A stretch of DNA of 64,000 bases, taken from Gammaproteobacteria bacterium. GTDB taxonomy: Bacteria; Pseudomonadota; Gammaproteobacteria; Steroidobacterales; Steroidobacteraceae. Each line of letters starts with the position of its first letter. Position 1 is the stretch's first letter. The translations under genes were made by a program, and so were the position numbers. The stretch is taken from NCBI GenBank assembly GCA_025355645.1, contig JANXZG010000080.1:1-64000 (forward strand), read 5' to 3'. Below the pieces are notes generated by a model, which was not told the DNA's origin, made no database searches, and saw only the letters and a list, made by a program, of their open reading frames with translations. This document shows positions 28,272 through 39,716 of the stretch, in pieces.

Positions 28272-29912
28272 GTGAACTCAACTTTTCCGCAAGCGCTGCC
28301 GCACTGGCAGCGCCGCTTCGGCATGGGTCCGCGCATCATCGCGCTGGCAGCGGTTTTGACCGTCGAGACCGTGCTGCTCTCGATGTTGATCCAGGCAACG
28401 ATCAGTGAACTCGTGGGCTGGGCGGCGGCGATTCACACCATACAACACTGGCTGTTCCGCTTTCTGATTGCCTACGCGGTGAGCTGCTGCATGTTGCTGT
28501 GCCTGCGTGCAGGCACTTCGGCCTTCGCCAGCGGCGCCCGGCAAGATGTTATGCCGCTGCGATGGCGCTGGCTGACGGTGCACCTCGCGATACTGGGCCC
28601 GCTGGCATTTTTCTCAGCCGCCTTGTACGGCAGTTGGCTGAACCTGCCCTTCCTGCCCATCGCGATCGCCTGGCACGTGCTGGCCATCGCCGCCGTAGTC
28701 TCGCTCTTACGGGTCATGGCGCCGCTGCGCGCATGGGTTTCATTGCTGCGTGGCTCGGGCGCGCTTGCGCTCTACGCCGCGTTGCCCGCGTTTTTGGCAG
28801 TGCTCGCAATTCAGGGCAGTCAGCGGCTGTGGATTTCGGCCGCAAAGGTCACCTTTTCGCTGGTCGAGATGTTGTTGCAGCCATTGGTGCCGCACTTGGT
28901 GTCGGACCCCGACGAAAGAATATTAGGAACCAGCCGGTTCGCGGTATCCATCGCTGAGCAATGCTCTGGACTTGAGGGTGTCGGCCTGATGCTCATCTTC
29001 TGCTGTGCGTGGCTGTGGTACTTCAGGCGCGAATTCCGGTTTCCGCGCGTCCTGCTGGTAATTCCGGCGGCCCTTGTCCTGGTATTCCTGCTGAACGCCC
29101 TGCGGATCGCCGCGATCGTGTTGATCGGCGATGCCGGTTACGAGCGCATCGCAATGATCGGATTTCATTCCCAGGCCGGATGGATCGCGTTCAACCTGGT
29201 CGCATTTGCGGTCGCACTGCTCGCACGGCGCAGTGCCTGGCTGAACCGAACCGCCAGCGCGACTGTGGCTCCAGAGGCTGCCACGACCAACCCGGCCAAT
29301 CCGTATCTGGTGCCACTATTGACGCTGCTCGCGATTGGCATGCTGGTCCATGCGATGTCTGCGGGGTTTGACCTGCTATATCCGTTGCGCCTGCTGGGGA
29401 CGGGTTTTGTTCTGTGGCTCTACCGCGATAGCTACCGGACACTCGCGTGGCGCTTTACATGGCGCGGCGTCGCAGCCGGTGCGGCCGTTTTCGGCCTGTG
29501 GATGGCGATCGGTCGACACGTGCTGCCTGTTCAGGCGATGCCCCAGGAGATCTCGGCGCTCTCGCCGTTCTCGCGTGTGATTTGGATTTTATGCCGGATC
29601 GGCGCAGCGGTCGTCACGGTTCCGCTCGCCGAGGAACTCGCTTATCGCGGTTATTTGCTGCGGCGCATCGGACATGCGAATTTCGAAGCCGTAACGTTCA
29701 CCCAGGCCCGCTGGAGCGCACTTGTGCTCTCGGCTGCATTGTTCGGGGCCATGCATGGAAGCTTGTGGATTGCCGGATGCATCGCCGGATTGGTATATGG
29801 GCTGGTTGCCATGCGCACGAATCGCTTCGGAGAATCTGTGGCCGCGCACGCCACGAGCAACCTGCTGCTTGGCGCAGCCGTACTCCTTTTCGACCAGTGG
29901 CAGTGGTGGTAG
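28272..29912 (+). CDS. xrtE: exosortase E/CPBP protease fusion (XrtE-like)
   Basis: Exosortase core AEQCSGLEGVGLMLIF...LLNALRIAAIVLIGDAG...FHSQAGWIAFN followed by CPBP motif PLAEELAYRGYLLRRIG...FGAMHG. Confidence 0.9.
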   Translation: MNSTFPQALPHWQRRFGMGPRIIALAAVLTVETVLLSMLIQATISELVGWAAAIHTIQHWLFRFLIAYAVSCCMLLCLRAGTSAFASGARQDVMPLRWRWLTVHLAILGPLAFFSAALYGSWLNLPFLPIAIAWHVLAIAAVVSLLRVMAPLRAWVSLLRGSGALALYAALPAFLAVLAIQGSQRLWISAAKVTFSLVEMLLQPLVPHLVSDPDERILGTSRFAVSIAEQCSGLEGVGLMLIFCCAWLWYFRREFRFPRVLLVIPAALVLVFLLNALRIAAIVLIGDAGYERIAMIGFHSQAGWIAFNLVAFAVALLARRSAWLNRTASATVAPEAATTNPANPYLVPLLTLLAIGMLVHAMSAGFDLLYPLRLLGTGFVLWLYRDSYRTLAWRFTWRGVAAGAAVFGLWMAIGRHVLPVQAMPQEISALSPFSRVIWILCRIGAAVVTVPLAEELAYRGYLLRRIGHANFEAVTFTQARWSALVLSAALFGAMHGSLWIAGCIAGLVYGLVAMRTNRFGESVAAHATSNLLLGAAVLLFDQWQWW

Positions 29913-29945
29913 CGAGCCGATGGATCAGTAAGGCCCTGAAAATGA

Positions 29946-30170
29946 CTAGCTTTTCTTGACCGTCTTGCGTCCGAACAGGACGATCAGTCCGCCGCCCAGC
30001 AGCACCATCGCCGCACCGGCGGAGGTCGAGTCCATTTCAGGCGCCGCGACAGCCTTGTTATGCTTCTTGCCGAAGCCGTCAAAGTCAGTAACTTGCCCGA
30101 CATGGCCATGCGCGACCGCGTAACCCGACATCAGCAAAGAAAAGACACTAGCCGCTAATATCCTGGACAT
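29946..30170 (-). CDS. small exosortase substrate with VPEID/PEP-CTERM-like sorting signal
   Basis: 74 aa; signal peptide, C-terminal APEMDSTSAGAAMVLLGGGLIVLFGRKTVKKS (motif + TM + basic tail), adjacent to xrtE. Confidence 0.78.
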   Translation of the reverse strand: MSRILAASVFSLLMSGYAVAHGHVGQVTDFDGFGKKHNKAVAAPEMDSTSAGAAMVLLGGGLIVLFGRKTVKKS

Positions 30171-30344
30171 TGAAATCACTCCTAGTACGTTTCGCCGGAA
30201 ATCCACAGCGCGCGACAATTATAGCGAAAAACGGCCTAGGAAAAAGTCAGGAAAACCGTTTTGAAATCAATTATGTAAAACTCGAACCGATGCCTGATCG
30301 GCGCCTGCGCCCGAGCTACCAAACCGAAGGAAACAGCCCCCAAG

Positions 30345-30884
30345 ATGAGTATCAACGAAGTGACCGCCGGAAAGCTCGTGCCGGACGAGTTCAACGTGAT
30401 CATCGAGATCCCGATGAATGCAGATCCAATCAAATATGAGGTCGACAAGGTATCCGGGGCGCTGTTTGTCGATCGCTTTATGATGACCGCGATGCATTAC
30501 CCGGCCAATTATGGTTATGTGCCGCGGACCATTTCGGCCGATAACGACCCGGTCGACGTGCTGGTCCATACGCCGTTTCCGCTATTACCCGGCGTGGTCG
30601 TGCCTTGCCGGGCGGTGGGGATGTTGAGCATGGAAGATGAGGCAGGCGGGGACGCCAAGTTGCTGGCAGTACCGACGGACAAGATATGCCCGCTATATTC
30701 GCATTGGCGCTCGATTGCCGACGTGCCGGAGATCCGCCTTAGGCAGATCCAGCATTTCTTCGAGCACTACAAGGATCTGGAAGCCGGCAAGTGGGTCAAG
30801 GTCATTGGCTGGGTCGGCATTGCAGAAGCACACGCCGAGATCATGCAGGGCGTGCGCCGATTCCAGGACGCGGTGCCGAAGTGA
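30345..30884 (+). CDS. ppa: inorganic pyrophosphatase
   Basis: [35 protein letters not shown] motifs. Confidence 0.96.
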   Translation: MSINEVTAGKLVPDEFNVIIEIPMNADPIKYEVDKVSGALFVDRFMMTAMHYPANYGYVPRTISADNDPVDVLVHTPFPLLPGVVVPCRAVGMLSMEDEAGGDAKLLAVPTDKICPLYSHWRSIADVPEIRLRQIQHFFEHYKDLEAGKWVKVIGWVGIAEAHAEIMQGVRRFQDAVPK

Positions 30885-30901
30885 ACGGGCCGCAGCCCGC
30901 G

Positions 30902-32443
30902 CTATAACATCTCTTCGGGGGCAAATGGCGCCAGCAGGTGCCGCCAGAATCGCTGCATCGGATTGCTGAGCGGGTCCGAGCGCCAGACCCTCTCGCCGCT
31001 GCTCTCGACGCTATGCCACTCGAGCTTTGCACCGGGCTCGCTCAGGCGCAGCTGGTAGCTGCCGTCCGCACTGATGTCCTCGAACAGGCTGCTGACCTGG
31101 TGGGCGATGGTGGCGCTGCGAATGACGAGGCCGAGTTCGCTATTGGTTCGCCGCGAGCGCTCGTCCATGTTCAGCGATCCGATAAAGACGGTGGTTTGGT
31201 CGATGACCAGCGCCTTGGCATGCAGGCTTGCGAGCGAGCGGCGGAACGGGTGAAACCGCGGGCGCGACTCGCCAAGCTTCGGCCTGACTTCATTGAGTTC
31301 CACACCGAGTCGCAACAGCGGCTTGCGGTAGCGCGAGTAGCCGTTGTACACGAGCGGTGAGTCGGTCGACGCGAGCGAATTTGTCAGGATCCGGATCCGC
31401 ACGCCGCGCTGCGCGAGTTCCTGCATCAGGGCCATGCCGTCATTGCCGGGCACGAAATACGCCGAGATGATGATCACCTCCTGCTTGGCTGAGCGCATCA
31501 GCGAGGCGATGTTGTCGGCAATCGTCTCGGCGGCCTTATCCTTGTTGTCAGAGGCGATTTTTGCCGGTCGATCTGCGAGCACGGCCGCTGATATCCACTC
31601 CAGCGGCAGCGTGCCGGCATCGAGGCTGCGCGCCAGCCAGTCTGAGCCGTCCAGGGGAGCTGTGGCCACCGCGGTATGCGCCTTTGGCGCGTCCCCGGGC
31701 TCTTGCGTCAGCGAGGCGATCGGGTATGCATAGCGGCTGTTCCAGAATGCGTCGAACGAATCTGAGAGCCGTGGCACGACACTGCCCGCCGCGATCACGT
31801 CCAGGTCAATGAAGTTGCTCTGGTCGTCGCGCACGAAATACTGGTCGCCGATGTTGCGCCCGCCCGTGATCGCGAGCGCGTTGTCAGCGACGAACAGCTT
31901 GTTGTGCATGCGGTGATTGATGCGCGGAATATCGTGCAAGGCGAACAGGAACCGTGTCCACAACGCCAGCCGACCGCCGGCAAAGGGATTGAACAGACGC
32001 ACCTCGATGTGCGGATTGCGGCCGAGGCGAAGGAAGCGCCGGTCCTCGCCCGAGGTATTCAGGTCATCGACCAGGATTCGCACGCGCACGCCGCGATCCG
32101 CCGCCGCGCTGATATGGCGCAGCAGCAGGCGAGCCGACTCGTCCTGCTCGATGATGTAATACTGCACGTCGAGGGTACGCTCGGCGCGATCCGCGAGCGC
32201 GATCAGGCTCTGCAGGGCCTCCTCGCCGGAGGCGAGCAGGCGGATACCGGATAGCTCGCTGATGCTTCCAGCGGCCCTCGCCGCCGGGTCCGCGCTTGCG
32301 CTCGCATCGACCAGTCGCCCGAGGTGGGTGCCGGATGGGTACTCGATCGCGACGGTGCGCGATCTTGCGACATGCTGCGGCAGGCTCGCGCAGCCAGCAA
32401 TACCAAGCAAGGGGATGAGGAACGCGATCGCGCTGATGCGCAT
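30902..32443 (-). CDS. phospholipase D family protein (cardiolipin synthase ClsC-like)
   Basis: Two HKD motifs: HNKLFVADNALAITGGRNIGDQYF and HAKALVIDQTTVFIGSLNMDERS. Confidence 0.9.
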   Translation of the reverse strand: MRISAIAFLIPLLGIAGCASLPQHVARSRTVAIEYPSGTHLGRLVDASASADPAARAAGSISELSGIRLLASGEEALQSLIALADRAERTLDVQYYIIEQDESARLLLRHISAAADRGVRVRILVDDLNTSGEDRRFLRLGRNPHIEVRLFNPFAGGRLALWTRFLFALHDIPRINHRMHNKLFVADNALAITGGRNIGDQYFVRDDQSNFIDLDVIAAGSVVPRLSDSFDAFWNSRYAYPIASLTQEPGDAPKAHTAVATAPLDGSDWLARSLDAGTLPLEWISAAVLADRPAKIASDNKDKAAETIADNIASLMRSAKQEVIIISAYFVPGNDGMALMQELAQRGVRIRILTNSLASTDSPLVYNGYSRYRKPLLRLGVELNEVRPKLGESRPRFHPFRRSLASLHAKALVIDQTTVFIGSLNMDERSRRTNSELGLVIRSATIAHQVSSLFEDISADGSYQLRLSEPGAKLEWHSVESSGERVWRSDPLSNPMQRFWRHLLAPFAPEEML

Positions 32444-32474
32444 CGAATGATCATATCAGGCACACTTGTCCGCC

Positions 32475-33179
32475 ATGCAAACCCTGCGACAAGTCCGCAG
32501 CTTCGTTCTGCGCGCTGGTCGCGTCACGGTCGGGCAAGAGCGCGCCCTGAAGGAGCTGTGGCCGCGCTTTGGCATCGATTACGGTCCAGCGCCGCTTGAC
32601 CTCGACGCGGTGTTCGGTCGTCGCGCTCCCAGGTGCCTCGAGATCGGCTTTGGAACCGGCGAGGTTATCGGATCGCTCGCTGCCGCGCATCCGGAGGCGG
32701 ATTACCTGGGGATTGAGGTGCACCGGCCTGGTGTAGGGCAGCTGCTGCTGCGTGCAGAAGGCGCCGGGCTCAGCAACCTGCGCGTGATCTGCCATGACGC
32801 GGTCGAGGTCCTCGCGACGCAGTTAGGCGCTGACACCTGCCAGGAGATCCTCGTATTCTTCCCGGATCCCTGGCACAAGAAACGGCACCACAAGCGCAGG
32901 CTCATCGAGCCGATATTTGTGCGGCGCCTTGCTCAGGTTCTTTGTCCGGGCGGCATCCTGCGCCTGGCGACCGACTGGCAGGAATACGCCGAGCAGATGC
33001 TGACGGTCTGTAACGCCGAAGATCAGCTCGTCTCGCTGAATCCGGGTACGGGCTATGCCGAGAGGCCCGCATTTCGCTCTCCGACCCGTTTTGAGCGTCG
33101 CGGTGAGCGTCTGGGGCACGGCGTGTGGGACCTCGCGTATACCAAGCGCGACGCAGCAAATTTTCCGATTGCGTCCTAG
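32475..33179 (+). CDS. trmB: tRNA (guanine-N7-)-methyltransferase
   Basis: LEIGFGTGEVIGSLAAAHPEADYLGIEVHRPG, FFPDPWHKKRHHKRRLI. Confidence 0.96.
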   Translation: MQTLRQVRSFVLRAGRVTVGQERALKELWPRFGIDYGPAPLDLDAVFGRRAPRCLEIGFGTGEVIGSLAAAHPEADYLGIEVHRPGVGQLLLRAEGAGLSNLRVICHDAVEVLATQLGADTCQEILVFFPDPWHKKRHHKRRLIEPIFVRRLAQVLCPGGILRLATDWQEYAEQMLTVCNAEDQLVSLNPGTGYAERPAFRSPTRFERRGERLGHGVWDLAYTKRDAANFPIAS

Positions 33180-33226
33180 GGCCGTTGGGAGTTGAATAAT
33201 CGCGATGACCCCAGACGGAGGTGCCC

Positions 33227-33523
33227 ATGAATTTCATCAAGCCGATCGTAGGCCAATGGTATCGGGGGACGACGAACGAGTTGTTCGAGGTCGTCGCGAT
33301 TGACCATGAGGACCAGACAATCGAGGTGCAGTACTTCGACGGTTCCATCACCGAAATGGAATTTGATTCATGGAATGAGCAGTTGCTCGACAATGACATC
33401 GAGACGGCCGATGCGCCCGAGGACTGGACCGGGTCGATTGATATCGACAGCGAAGAGCTGGATTTAGAGCCAGAAGACCACGCCAAGGCCAACTGGACCG
33501 CGCATCCGGCCGTCAGGTCGTAG
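33227..33523 (+). CDS. small conserved acidic protein (DUF6763-like)
   Basis: MNFIKPIVGQWYRGTTNELFEVVAIDHEDQTIEVQYFDGSITEMEFDSWNEQ; RBS GGAGG upstream. Confidence 0.65.
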   Translation: MNFIKPIVGQWYRGTTNELFEVVAIDHEDQTIEVQYFDGSITEMEFDSWNEQLLDNDIETADAPEDWTGSIDIDSEELDLEPEDHAKANWTAHPAVRS

Positions 33524-34781
33524 CATTGCTGCGGCCGTGCCGCTCGAGTTCGAGGATGCTCTCGCGCAGCACCACCAGTAACAAGAGTCCAGGCATCGCG
33601 GTAGCGAAGGTCACGATAAAGAACTTTGCCCACCCGAGCACGGCGACCACCTGACCGGCCAGTGCGCCGATCGTCACGCGCGGGATCGCCGATAGCGCCG
33701 AGAGCAGCGCGTACTGGGTTGCGCTGAAGTTCACGCTGCACTGGGCCATCACGAACGCGACGAACGCGGCCTGGCCCATGCCGCCGGCGAGGTTATCGAC
33801 GCTCGTTGCGAGCACCATGAGCCAGAGTTTCTTGCCCGCGAGCGCAAGCCACATGTACAGCAGGTTGGTCAGGGCCTGCGCGATCCCGAAGGTCAGCATC
33901 GAGCGGAAAAGCCCCCAGCGCATGTACGCCCAGCCCCCGAGCAACGTGCCGATCATCGTCGATATCGTCATGTTGAGCTTGCCCGCGATGCTGAGCTGCG
34001 TCATCGAAAAACCGACGCCCTTGATCATGAAGGCGCTGTACAGGCTCAAGGCGAATGCATCACCGATCTTATAAAGAAGGATCAGCAGCAAAAATCCCCA
34101 GGCGCCGCGATGACGCAGCAGATCCCGCAGCGGCTCGATCACGGCTGCGGCCAGCGTGCGCGGCGGGCGTCCGGGCACAATCGGCTCGGGCGACCACAGT
34201 GTCGCGAACACCGTCGTCGCCATCACCAGCGCGACCAGGCCGTAGGCCACTCGCCAGCCCAGGTAGTCCGCCAGGATCAGTGTAAAGGTGCCAGCGAACA
34301 TCGCCGCTGACCTATAACCAAACGCGGTCGCGGCAGCGGCAAGCGCGCGCTCCGGGGGCGGAATCACGTCGACCCGGTAGGCGTCGATGACGATGTCCTG
34401 GGAGGCCGACAGGAAGGCGACGACGACGGCGATCATGCCGAGCAGGTACGGCGTCTTGGTCGGCGAATTCCAGCCCATGATCGCGATGGCGACCGCAAGG
34501 GCGACCTGGTAAATCAATATCCAGCCGCGGCGGCGTCCCAGCAGCGGCGGAAGATAGCGGTCGAGCAGCGGCGCCCACAAAAATTTGAACACGTACGGAA
34601 AGCTGACCAGCGAGAAAAAGCCGATCGTCTTGATGTCGATCCCATCGCTCGCGAGCCAGGCCTGCAGTGTCGAGCCGGTCAGGTTGAGAGGCAGGCCCGA
34701 GGCGAACCCCAGCAGCAGGATCGCGGTCATGCGCTTGTCGGCAAGCGCCTGCATCAGCGTCAGTTTGGCAGGCCCGGGCAA
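33513..34781 (-). CDS. ampG: AmpG-family muropeptide MFS transporter
   Basis: LLGFASGLPLNLTGSTLQAWL, SLVSFPYVFKFLWAPLLDRY. Confidence 0.93.
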   Translation of the reverse strand: MPGPAKLTLMQALADKRMTAILLLGFASGLPLNLTGSTLQAWLASDGIDIKTIGFFSLVSFPYVFKFLWAPLLDRYLPPLLGRRRGWILIYQVALAVAIAIMGWNSPTKTPYLLGMIAVVVAFLSASQDIVIDAYRVDVIPPPERALAAAATAFGYRSAAMFAGTFTLILADYLGWRVAYGLVALVMATTVFATLWSPEPIVPGRPPRTLAAAVIEPLRDLLRHRGAWGFLLLILLYKIGDAFALSLYSAFMIKGVGFSMTQLSIAGKLNMTISTMIGTLLGGWAYMRWGLFRSMLTFGIAQALTNLLYMWLALAGKKLWLMVLATSVDNLAGGMGQAAFVAFVMAQCSVNFSATQYALLSALSAIPRVTIGALAGQVVAVLGWAKFFIVTFATAMPGLLLLVVLRESILELERHGRSNATT

Positions 34782-34785
34782 CGGC

Positions 34786-35559
34786 TCAGAACTCGAAGTC
34801 GTAGTCCATGATCAGCGGCGCATGGTCGGAGAATCGCTGCTCCTTGAAGATATGCGTCTTCAGGACCTTGCCGCGCATGGCGCTGGAGGCAATCTGGTAA
34901 TCGATGCGCCACCCGACATTCTTTGCATAGGCCTGACCGCGGTTCGACCACCAGGTGTACTGGTGCTCTTCGGTGTTGACGTCGCGGAAAGCATCGATGA
35001 ATTTGCCGGCGCCAAACAGGACATCGAGCCACGCGCGCTCTTCGGGCAGGAATCCGGAATTCTTCTGGTTGGATTTCCAGTTCTTCAGGTCAATGGGCTT
35101 GTGCGCGATATTCCAGTCACCACACAGGATCGTGGGGCGCCTGCGGCGCGCGAGCGCAGTTAGATGCGGCATGAAGCCCTCGAGAAAACGGAATTTCGAG
35201 GCCTGCCGATGCGGCCCTGCGGAGCCGGACGGCAAGTACAGGGAGATGACCGACAAATGACCAAAATCGGCCTCCAAGTACCGCCCTTCACGATCGAACT
35301 CCATGATTCCGAACCCGCGGATCACTTTCCTGGGTTTCTTGCGCGAATAAATCGCCGTGCCGGAGTAGCCTTTTTTCTCCGCATCATGAAAATAGGTGTG
35401 ATAGCCCTGGGGCCAGAAAATCGGATCGGTCAGCTGCTCGACCTGCGCCTTGGTCTCCTGTACGCAGACTACGTCGGCGTCCTGCCCCGCCAGCCAGCGA
35501 AACAGCCCCTTGACTGCTGCCGAGCGGATGCCGTTCGCATTGAAGGTGACGATGCGCAT
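34786..35559 (-). CDS. xth: exodeoxyribonuclease III
   Basis: [54 protein letters not shown]. Confidence 0.95.
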   Translation of the reverse strand: MRIVTFNANGIRSAAVKGLFRWLAGQDADVVCVQETKAQVEQLTDPIFWPQGYHTYFHDAEKKGYSGTAIYSRKKPRKVIRGFGIMEFDREGRYLEADFGHLSVISLYLPSGSAGPHRQASKFRFLEGFMPHLTALARRRRPTILCGDWNIAHKPIDLKNWKSNQKNSGFLPEERAWLDVLFGAGKFIDAFRDVNTEEHQYTWWSNRGQAYAKNVGWRIDYQIASSAMRGKVLKTHIFKEQRFSDHAPLIMDYDFEF

Positions 35560-35621
35560 GGCCCGCGATGATACCAGCGGCGCTTGCGCGCCGCCGCCGC
35601 ACTTGCGAGACTTCCGCCACT

Positions 35622-36272
35622 ATGGCGAGCGCCTATCAACGCGAGTTCATCGATTTGTGCATCGAGCTCGGCGTGCTGCGCTTCGGCAGTTTCAAACTCA
35701 AGTCGGGACGCGAAAGTCCCTATTTCTTCGATGCAGGTCTGTTCAACACGGGTGCCGCCATCGCCGCAGTCGGGCGCGCATACGCGGCCGCGGTGGTGAG
35801 CTCCGAGGTCGCCTTCGACATGCTGTTCGGGCCCGCCTACAAGGGCATCCCACTGGTCACGGTGAGTGCGGCAGCCTTGTCGGAGCATCACGGACTGTCG
35901 CTGCCCTACGCCTTCAACCGCAAGGAAGCAAAAGACCACGGCGAGGGTGGCGCAATCGTCGGCGGCCCTCTGAAGGGCCGGGTACTGATCATCGACGATG
36001 TGATCACGGCCGGAACGGCAATCCGGGAATCCATCGATATCATTCGCGCCGCCGGCGCCCATCCGGCCGGCGTCGTGCTGGCGCTCGACCGGCAGGAACG
36101 CGGTGTGCAAAGTCCGCTGTCAGCCGTGCAGGAAATTGGCGAGAATTTTGCCCTCCCGGTCATTCCGATCATTGGCCTCGGTGACCTGATCGAGCATATG
36201 GGGTCTTTGGGACGCGCGATGGAGCTGGCTGGCATGCACACCTACCGGGACCGGTACGGCGTGGCAATTTGA
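35622..36272 (+). CDS. pyrE: orotate phosphoribosyltransferase
   Basis: [36 protein letters not shown]. Confidence 0.96.
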   Translation: MASAYQREFIDLCIELGVLRFGSFKLKSGRESPYFFDAGLFNTGAAIAAVGRAYAAAVVSSEVAFDMLFGPAYKGIPLVTVSAAALSEHHGLSLPYAFNRKEAKDHGEGGAIVGGPLKGRVLIIDDVITAGTAIRESIDIIRAAGAHPAGVVLALDRQERGVQSPLSAVQEIGENFALPVIPIIGLGDLIEHMGSLGRAMELAGMHTYRDRYGVAI

Positions 36273-36298
36273 GGAAGAAGCTCTAGGAAACGCCGCGC

Positions 36299-36964
36299 TT
36301 GCGCCTCACAATGCCCCTTACATCACCAGGAATCAGGTCTGTGAAGTACTACGCTGCAAATGCCTTGGTTTTGATGCTGATTTGCGCTGGCGCGCCCGCG
36401 GGTGCGCAGGATGCCGGGCGCAAGCTCTACAAGTGGACCGACAGCCAAGGGCAGGTGCACTACGGCGACCATGTGCCAGATGAGTACGCGAACCAGGAAC
36501 GTCGCATTTTCAACAAACAGGGCGTCGAAGTCGGCAAGGTGGAGGCACAGAAATCTCCCGAACAGGCGGCGATCGATGACCAGAAAAACCTGGCCACCGA
36601 GGAGGGCCACCGTCGTGACCGAAACCTGGTCACGACCTTCGGGTCCGTCGAGGAGATAGAGCGCCTGCGCGACCAGCGCCTCGGGTTGCTGGCTGATCAG
36701 ATCAAGGTCGCCACGCAGTTCCTGGAGATTCTGCATAGCCGGCTCGACAAACTGCGCAGCGATGCCATGCGATTCAAACCCTACAGCGACAAGCCGGGCG
36801 CGGCCAAGATGCCGGATCTGATGGCCGAGGACCTCGCGCGTGTGGGTGGTGACATTCACACGCAGGAGGACAACTTGCGGCAAAAGCGCAGTGAGGAGGC
36901 CGATCTGCGTGCGCAATTTATCTCTGATATCGCCCGCTACAAGGAATTGAAGGGAATCAATTGA
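36299..36964 (+). CDS. DUF4124 domain-containing protein
   Basis: LYKWTDSQGQVHYGDHVPDEYANQ is the DUF4124 motif; N-terminal signal peptide; true start may be slightly downstream. Confidence 0.85.
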   Translation: MRLTMPLTSPGIRSVKYYAANALVLMLICAGAPAGAQDAGRKLYKWTDSQGQVHYGDHVPDEYANQERRIFNKQGVEVGKVEAQKSPEQAAIDDQKNLATEEGHRRDRNLVTTFGSVEEIERLRDQRLGLLADQIKVATQFLEILHSRLDKLRSDAMRFKPYSDKPGAAKMPDLMAEDLARVGGDIHTQEDNLRQKRSEEADLRAQFISDIARYKELKGIN

Positions 36965-38244
36965 CCCTGAAGAAACGCATCGTGCTGGGCGTCTCGGGCG
37001 GAATAGCGGCCTACAAAAGTCCCGATCTCGTGCGCCGGCTGATCGAGCGCGGCGTCGAGGTGCAGGTAGTCATGACCGCCTCGGCGCAAAGGTTCGTCTC
37101 CGCAACGAGCTTTCAGGCCGTATCCGGGCGGCCGGTGCGCAGCGATTTATGGGATAGTGCCGCAGAAGCGGCCATGGGTCACATCGAGCTCGCGCGCTGG
37201 GCCGAAATGGTGCTGGTGGCGCCGGCCAGTGCGGATTTTCTCGCGCGGCTCGCGGTGGGCCGCGCGGATGACCTTCTGGCGACGCTTTGCCTCGCTACCG
37301 AAGCGCCGATCGTTGTCGCTCCGGCCATGAATCGCATCATGTGGGCGAACGCGGCAACGCAGGCGAACATCGAGACATTGCAGGCGCGCGGAATCCGCAT
37401 CCTCGGGCCTGATTCGGGCAACCAGGCCTGCGGCGAGGTAGGCCCCGGGCGCATGTGGGAGCCGCAGAAACTTGCCGATGCGGTGCTCGCACCGCCTCCC
37501 AACATGGGATTGCTGGCAGGCCTGAACGTGCTGATCACGGCGGGCCCGACCCGGGAGCGACTCGACCCGGTGCGGTATCTGACGAATCGCAGCTCCGGCA
37601 AGATGGGTTTCGCAGTGGCGGCCGCGGCCCGCGAAGCCGGCGCACACGTGACGCTGGTCGCGGGTCCCGTCAGTCTCGCGACGCCGCCCGGGGTTACCCG
37701 CCTCGATGTCGAAAGCGCGCGCGAAATGCATGCCGCCGTGCATCGGCACGTCATCAAGGCCGATGTGTTCATCGCCGCCGCGGCCGTTGCCGACTACCAG
37801 CCGATCACGGTCTCGAAGCACAAGATCAAGAAGCAGCGCGCCGCCGTGCAACTGGATCTGGAACCGACCCAGGACATCATCCAGTCCGTCGCCGAACTGT
37901 CGCGACGCCCCTTCGTCGTCGGCTTTGCCGCAGAGACTGGCAATGTCGAGGCGCATGCGCTCGACAAGCTCAAGCGCAAGAAACTCGACATGATCGCCGC
38001 CAACCAGGTGGGCGATGGCCTCGCCTTCGACTGCGAAGATAACGCACTGACGGTGCTGTGGCCCGGCGGCAAGATGGAAATCCCCAAGGGGCCGAAGCTT
38101 AGTGTCGCGCGCGAACTGATGGCCCTGATCGCGCAGCGCCTGCCCCCGCCCGGTAGCGGCGGACGGCGTATTTCCCGGCAGCGGCGGCCGGCAGCCGGCG
38201 CGCCGCGCAGCCGCGCGCGCATCCGGCGCGTGCGTCCGCGGTGA
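36961..38244 (+). CDS. coaBC: bifunctional phosphopantothenoylcysteine decarboxylase/phosphopantothenate synthase
   Basis: [54 protein letters not shown]. Confidence 0.96.
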   Translation: MTLKKRIVLGVSGGIAAYKSPDLVRRLIERGVEVQVVMTASAQRFVSATSFQAVSGRPVRSDLWDSAAEAAMGHIELARWAEMVLVAPASADFLARLAVGRADDLLATLCLATEAPIVVAPAMNRIMWANAATQANIETLQARGIRILGPDSGNQACGEVGPGRMWEPQKLADAVLAPPPNMGLLAGLNVLITAGPTRERLDPVRYLTNRSSGKMGFAVAAAAREAGAHVTLVAGPVSLATPPGVTRLDVESAREMHAAVHRHVIKADVFIAAAAVADYQPITVSKHKIKKQRAAVQLDLEPTQDIIQSVAELSRRPFVVGFAAETGNVEAHALDKLKRKKLDMIAANQVGDGLAFDCEDNALTVLWPGGKMEIPKGPKLSVARELMALIAQRLPPPGSGGRRISRQRRPAAGAPRSRARIRRVRPR

Positions 38245-38699
38245 GGCGCAGAATCAAGCTCCGCGTGCTCGATCCGCGCATTGGGACGACATTCCCGCTG
38301 CCTCAGCACGCAACCACCGGATCGGCCGGCATGGACCTGCGCGCCTGCATCGATGCGCCTTTGATACTGGGGCCTGGCCGTGCCGAATTGATCTCAACGG
38401 GCGTGTCGATATTCATCGAGGATCCCGGGCTTGCCGCAGTGATTCTGCCGCGCTCCGGAATCGGCCATAAAAACGGCATTGTGCTCGGCAACCTCGTTGG
38501 CCTGATTGACTCCGATTACCAGGGTCCGCTGATGGTGTCGTGCTGGAATCGCAGCGAAGCACCCTTCACGATCAACCCCGGCGATCGGATCGCGCAGCTG
38601 GTGCTGGTGCCAGTCGTGCAGGCCGACTTCGACGTGGTCGAGGACTTTTCCGCCTCTACGCGCGGCGCGGGCGGCTTCGGCAGCTCCGGCCAGCGCTAG
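38241..38699 (+). CDS. dut: dUTP diphosphatase
   Basis: [48 protein letters not shown]. Confidence 0.96.
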   Translation: MRRRIKLRVLDPRIGTTFPLPQHATTGSAGMDLRACIDAPLILGPGRAELISTGVSIFIEDPGLAAVILPRSGIGHKNGIVLGNLVGLIDSDYQGPLMVSCWNRSEAPFTINPGDRIAQLVLVPVVQADFDVVEDFSASTRGAGGFGSSGQR

Positions 38700-38775
38700 C
38701 CAGGCCCCCCGCCAGCTTCGCGAATCTTCGCGCTCCCGCACGATATGCGGCTGTCAGCGAAGCAGGGTTCGCGGC

Positions 38776-39462
38776 ATGCTCGGCCGCATGGGTATCAAGG
38801 ATTGGCCGAGCGACGAGCGACCGCGTGAGAAATTGCTCGCGCGCGGCGCGGGCGCCCTTTGCGATGCGGAGCTGCTCGCGATCTGGCTGCGATCCGGCAG
38901 GCCGGGGCAGTCGGCGGTCGATCTTGCGCGTGAAGTGCTCAGGAATTTCGGGTCGCTGCGAAAGCTGCTCGCGGCCGACCGTCAGCGATTCTGCACCGCA
39001 CCCGGCATGGGGCCTGCGCGTTTTGCAGAGCTCCAGGCCGCCATTGAAATCTCGCGCCGGCAACTCGCTGAAACCTTGCGTACAGGGCCCTCGCTCGCCA
39101 GCCCAAGGGCAACGCGTGAGTATCTGATTTCACGCTTGCGGGACCTCGAGCATGAGGTGTTCTGCTGCCTTTATCTCGATAACCGGCACCGGTTGATCGA
39201 GTTCGAGCAACTGTTCCGGGGCACCATCGACGGGGCCAGTGTCTATCCGCGCGAGGTCGTCAAGCAGGCGCTGCAATGGAACTGCGCCGCCGTCATCATT
39301 GCGCACAACCATCCATCCGGTATCGCCGAGCCGAGTCTTGCCGACGAGCGCATCACGCTGCGCGTGAAGGATGCGCTTGCGCTGGTCGATATCCGCCTGC
39401 TTGATCACATCATCGTCGGCGACGGGGCGAGCGTCTCACTGGCGGAACGCGGGGTGATCTAG
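38776..39462 (+). CDS. radC: DNA repair protein RadC family
   Basis: [43 protein letters not shown] (JAMM motif). Confidence 0.94.
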   Translation: MLGRMGIKDWPSDERPREKLLARGAGALCDAELLAIWLRSGRPGQSAVDLAREVLRNFGSLRKLLAADRQRFCTAPGMGPARFAELQAAIEISRRQLAETLRTGPSLASPRATREYLISRLRDLEHEVFCCLYLDNRHRLIEFEQLFRGTIDGASVYPREVVKQALQWNCAAVIIAHNHPSGIAEPSLADERITLRVKDALALVDIRLLDHIIVGDGASVSLAERGVI

Positions 39463-39716
39463 TGGGACCCTCAGGGTCTCCAGTCGATCGGAGCGCGTCG
39501 CGCTGGGCGTTTGCTGGTCCGATCGGGTCGCTCGCAGAACCGGGCCTGCAAAATTGGGACGGCGGATATATCATAACTCATTGTTTTAAGACGAATTATA
39601 ATGACCATGGAGAACATGCGCGAACGCCGCTGCGTCCCGTGGCTGGTTGCCCGTGCGCACCGATGCTGGTATAAAGCGCGGCCCCGCATTTCAATTATCG
39701 ATCAAGGGTTAACGTC

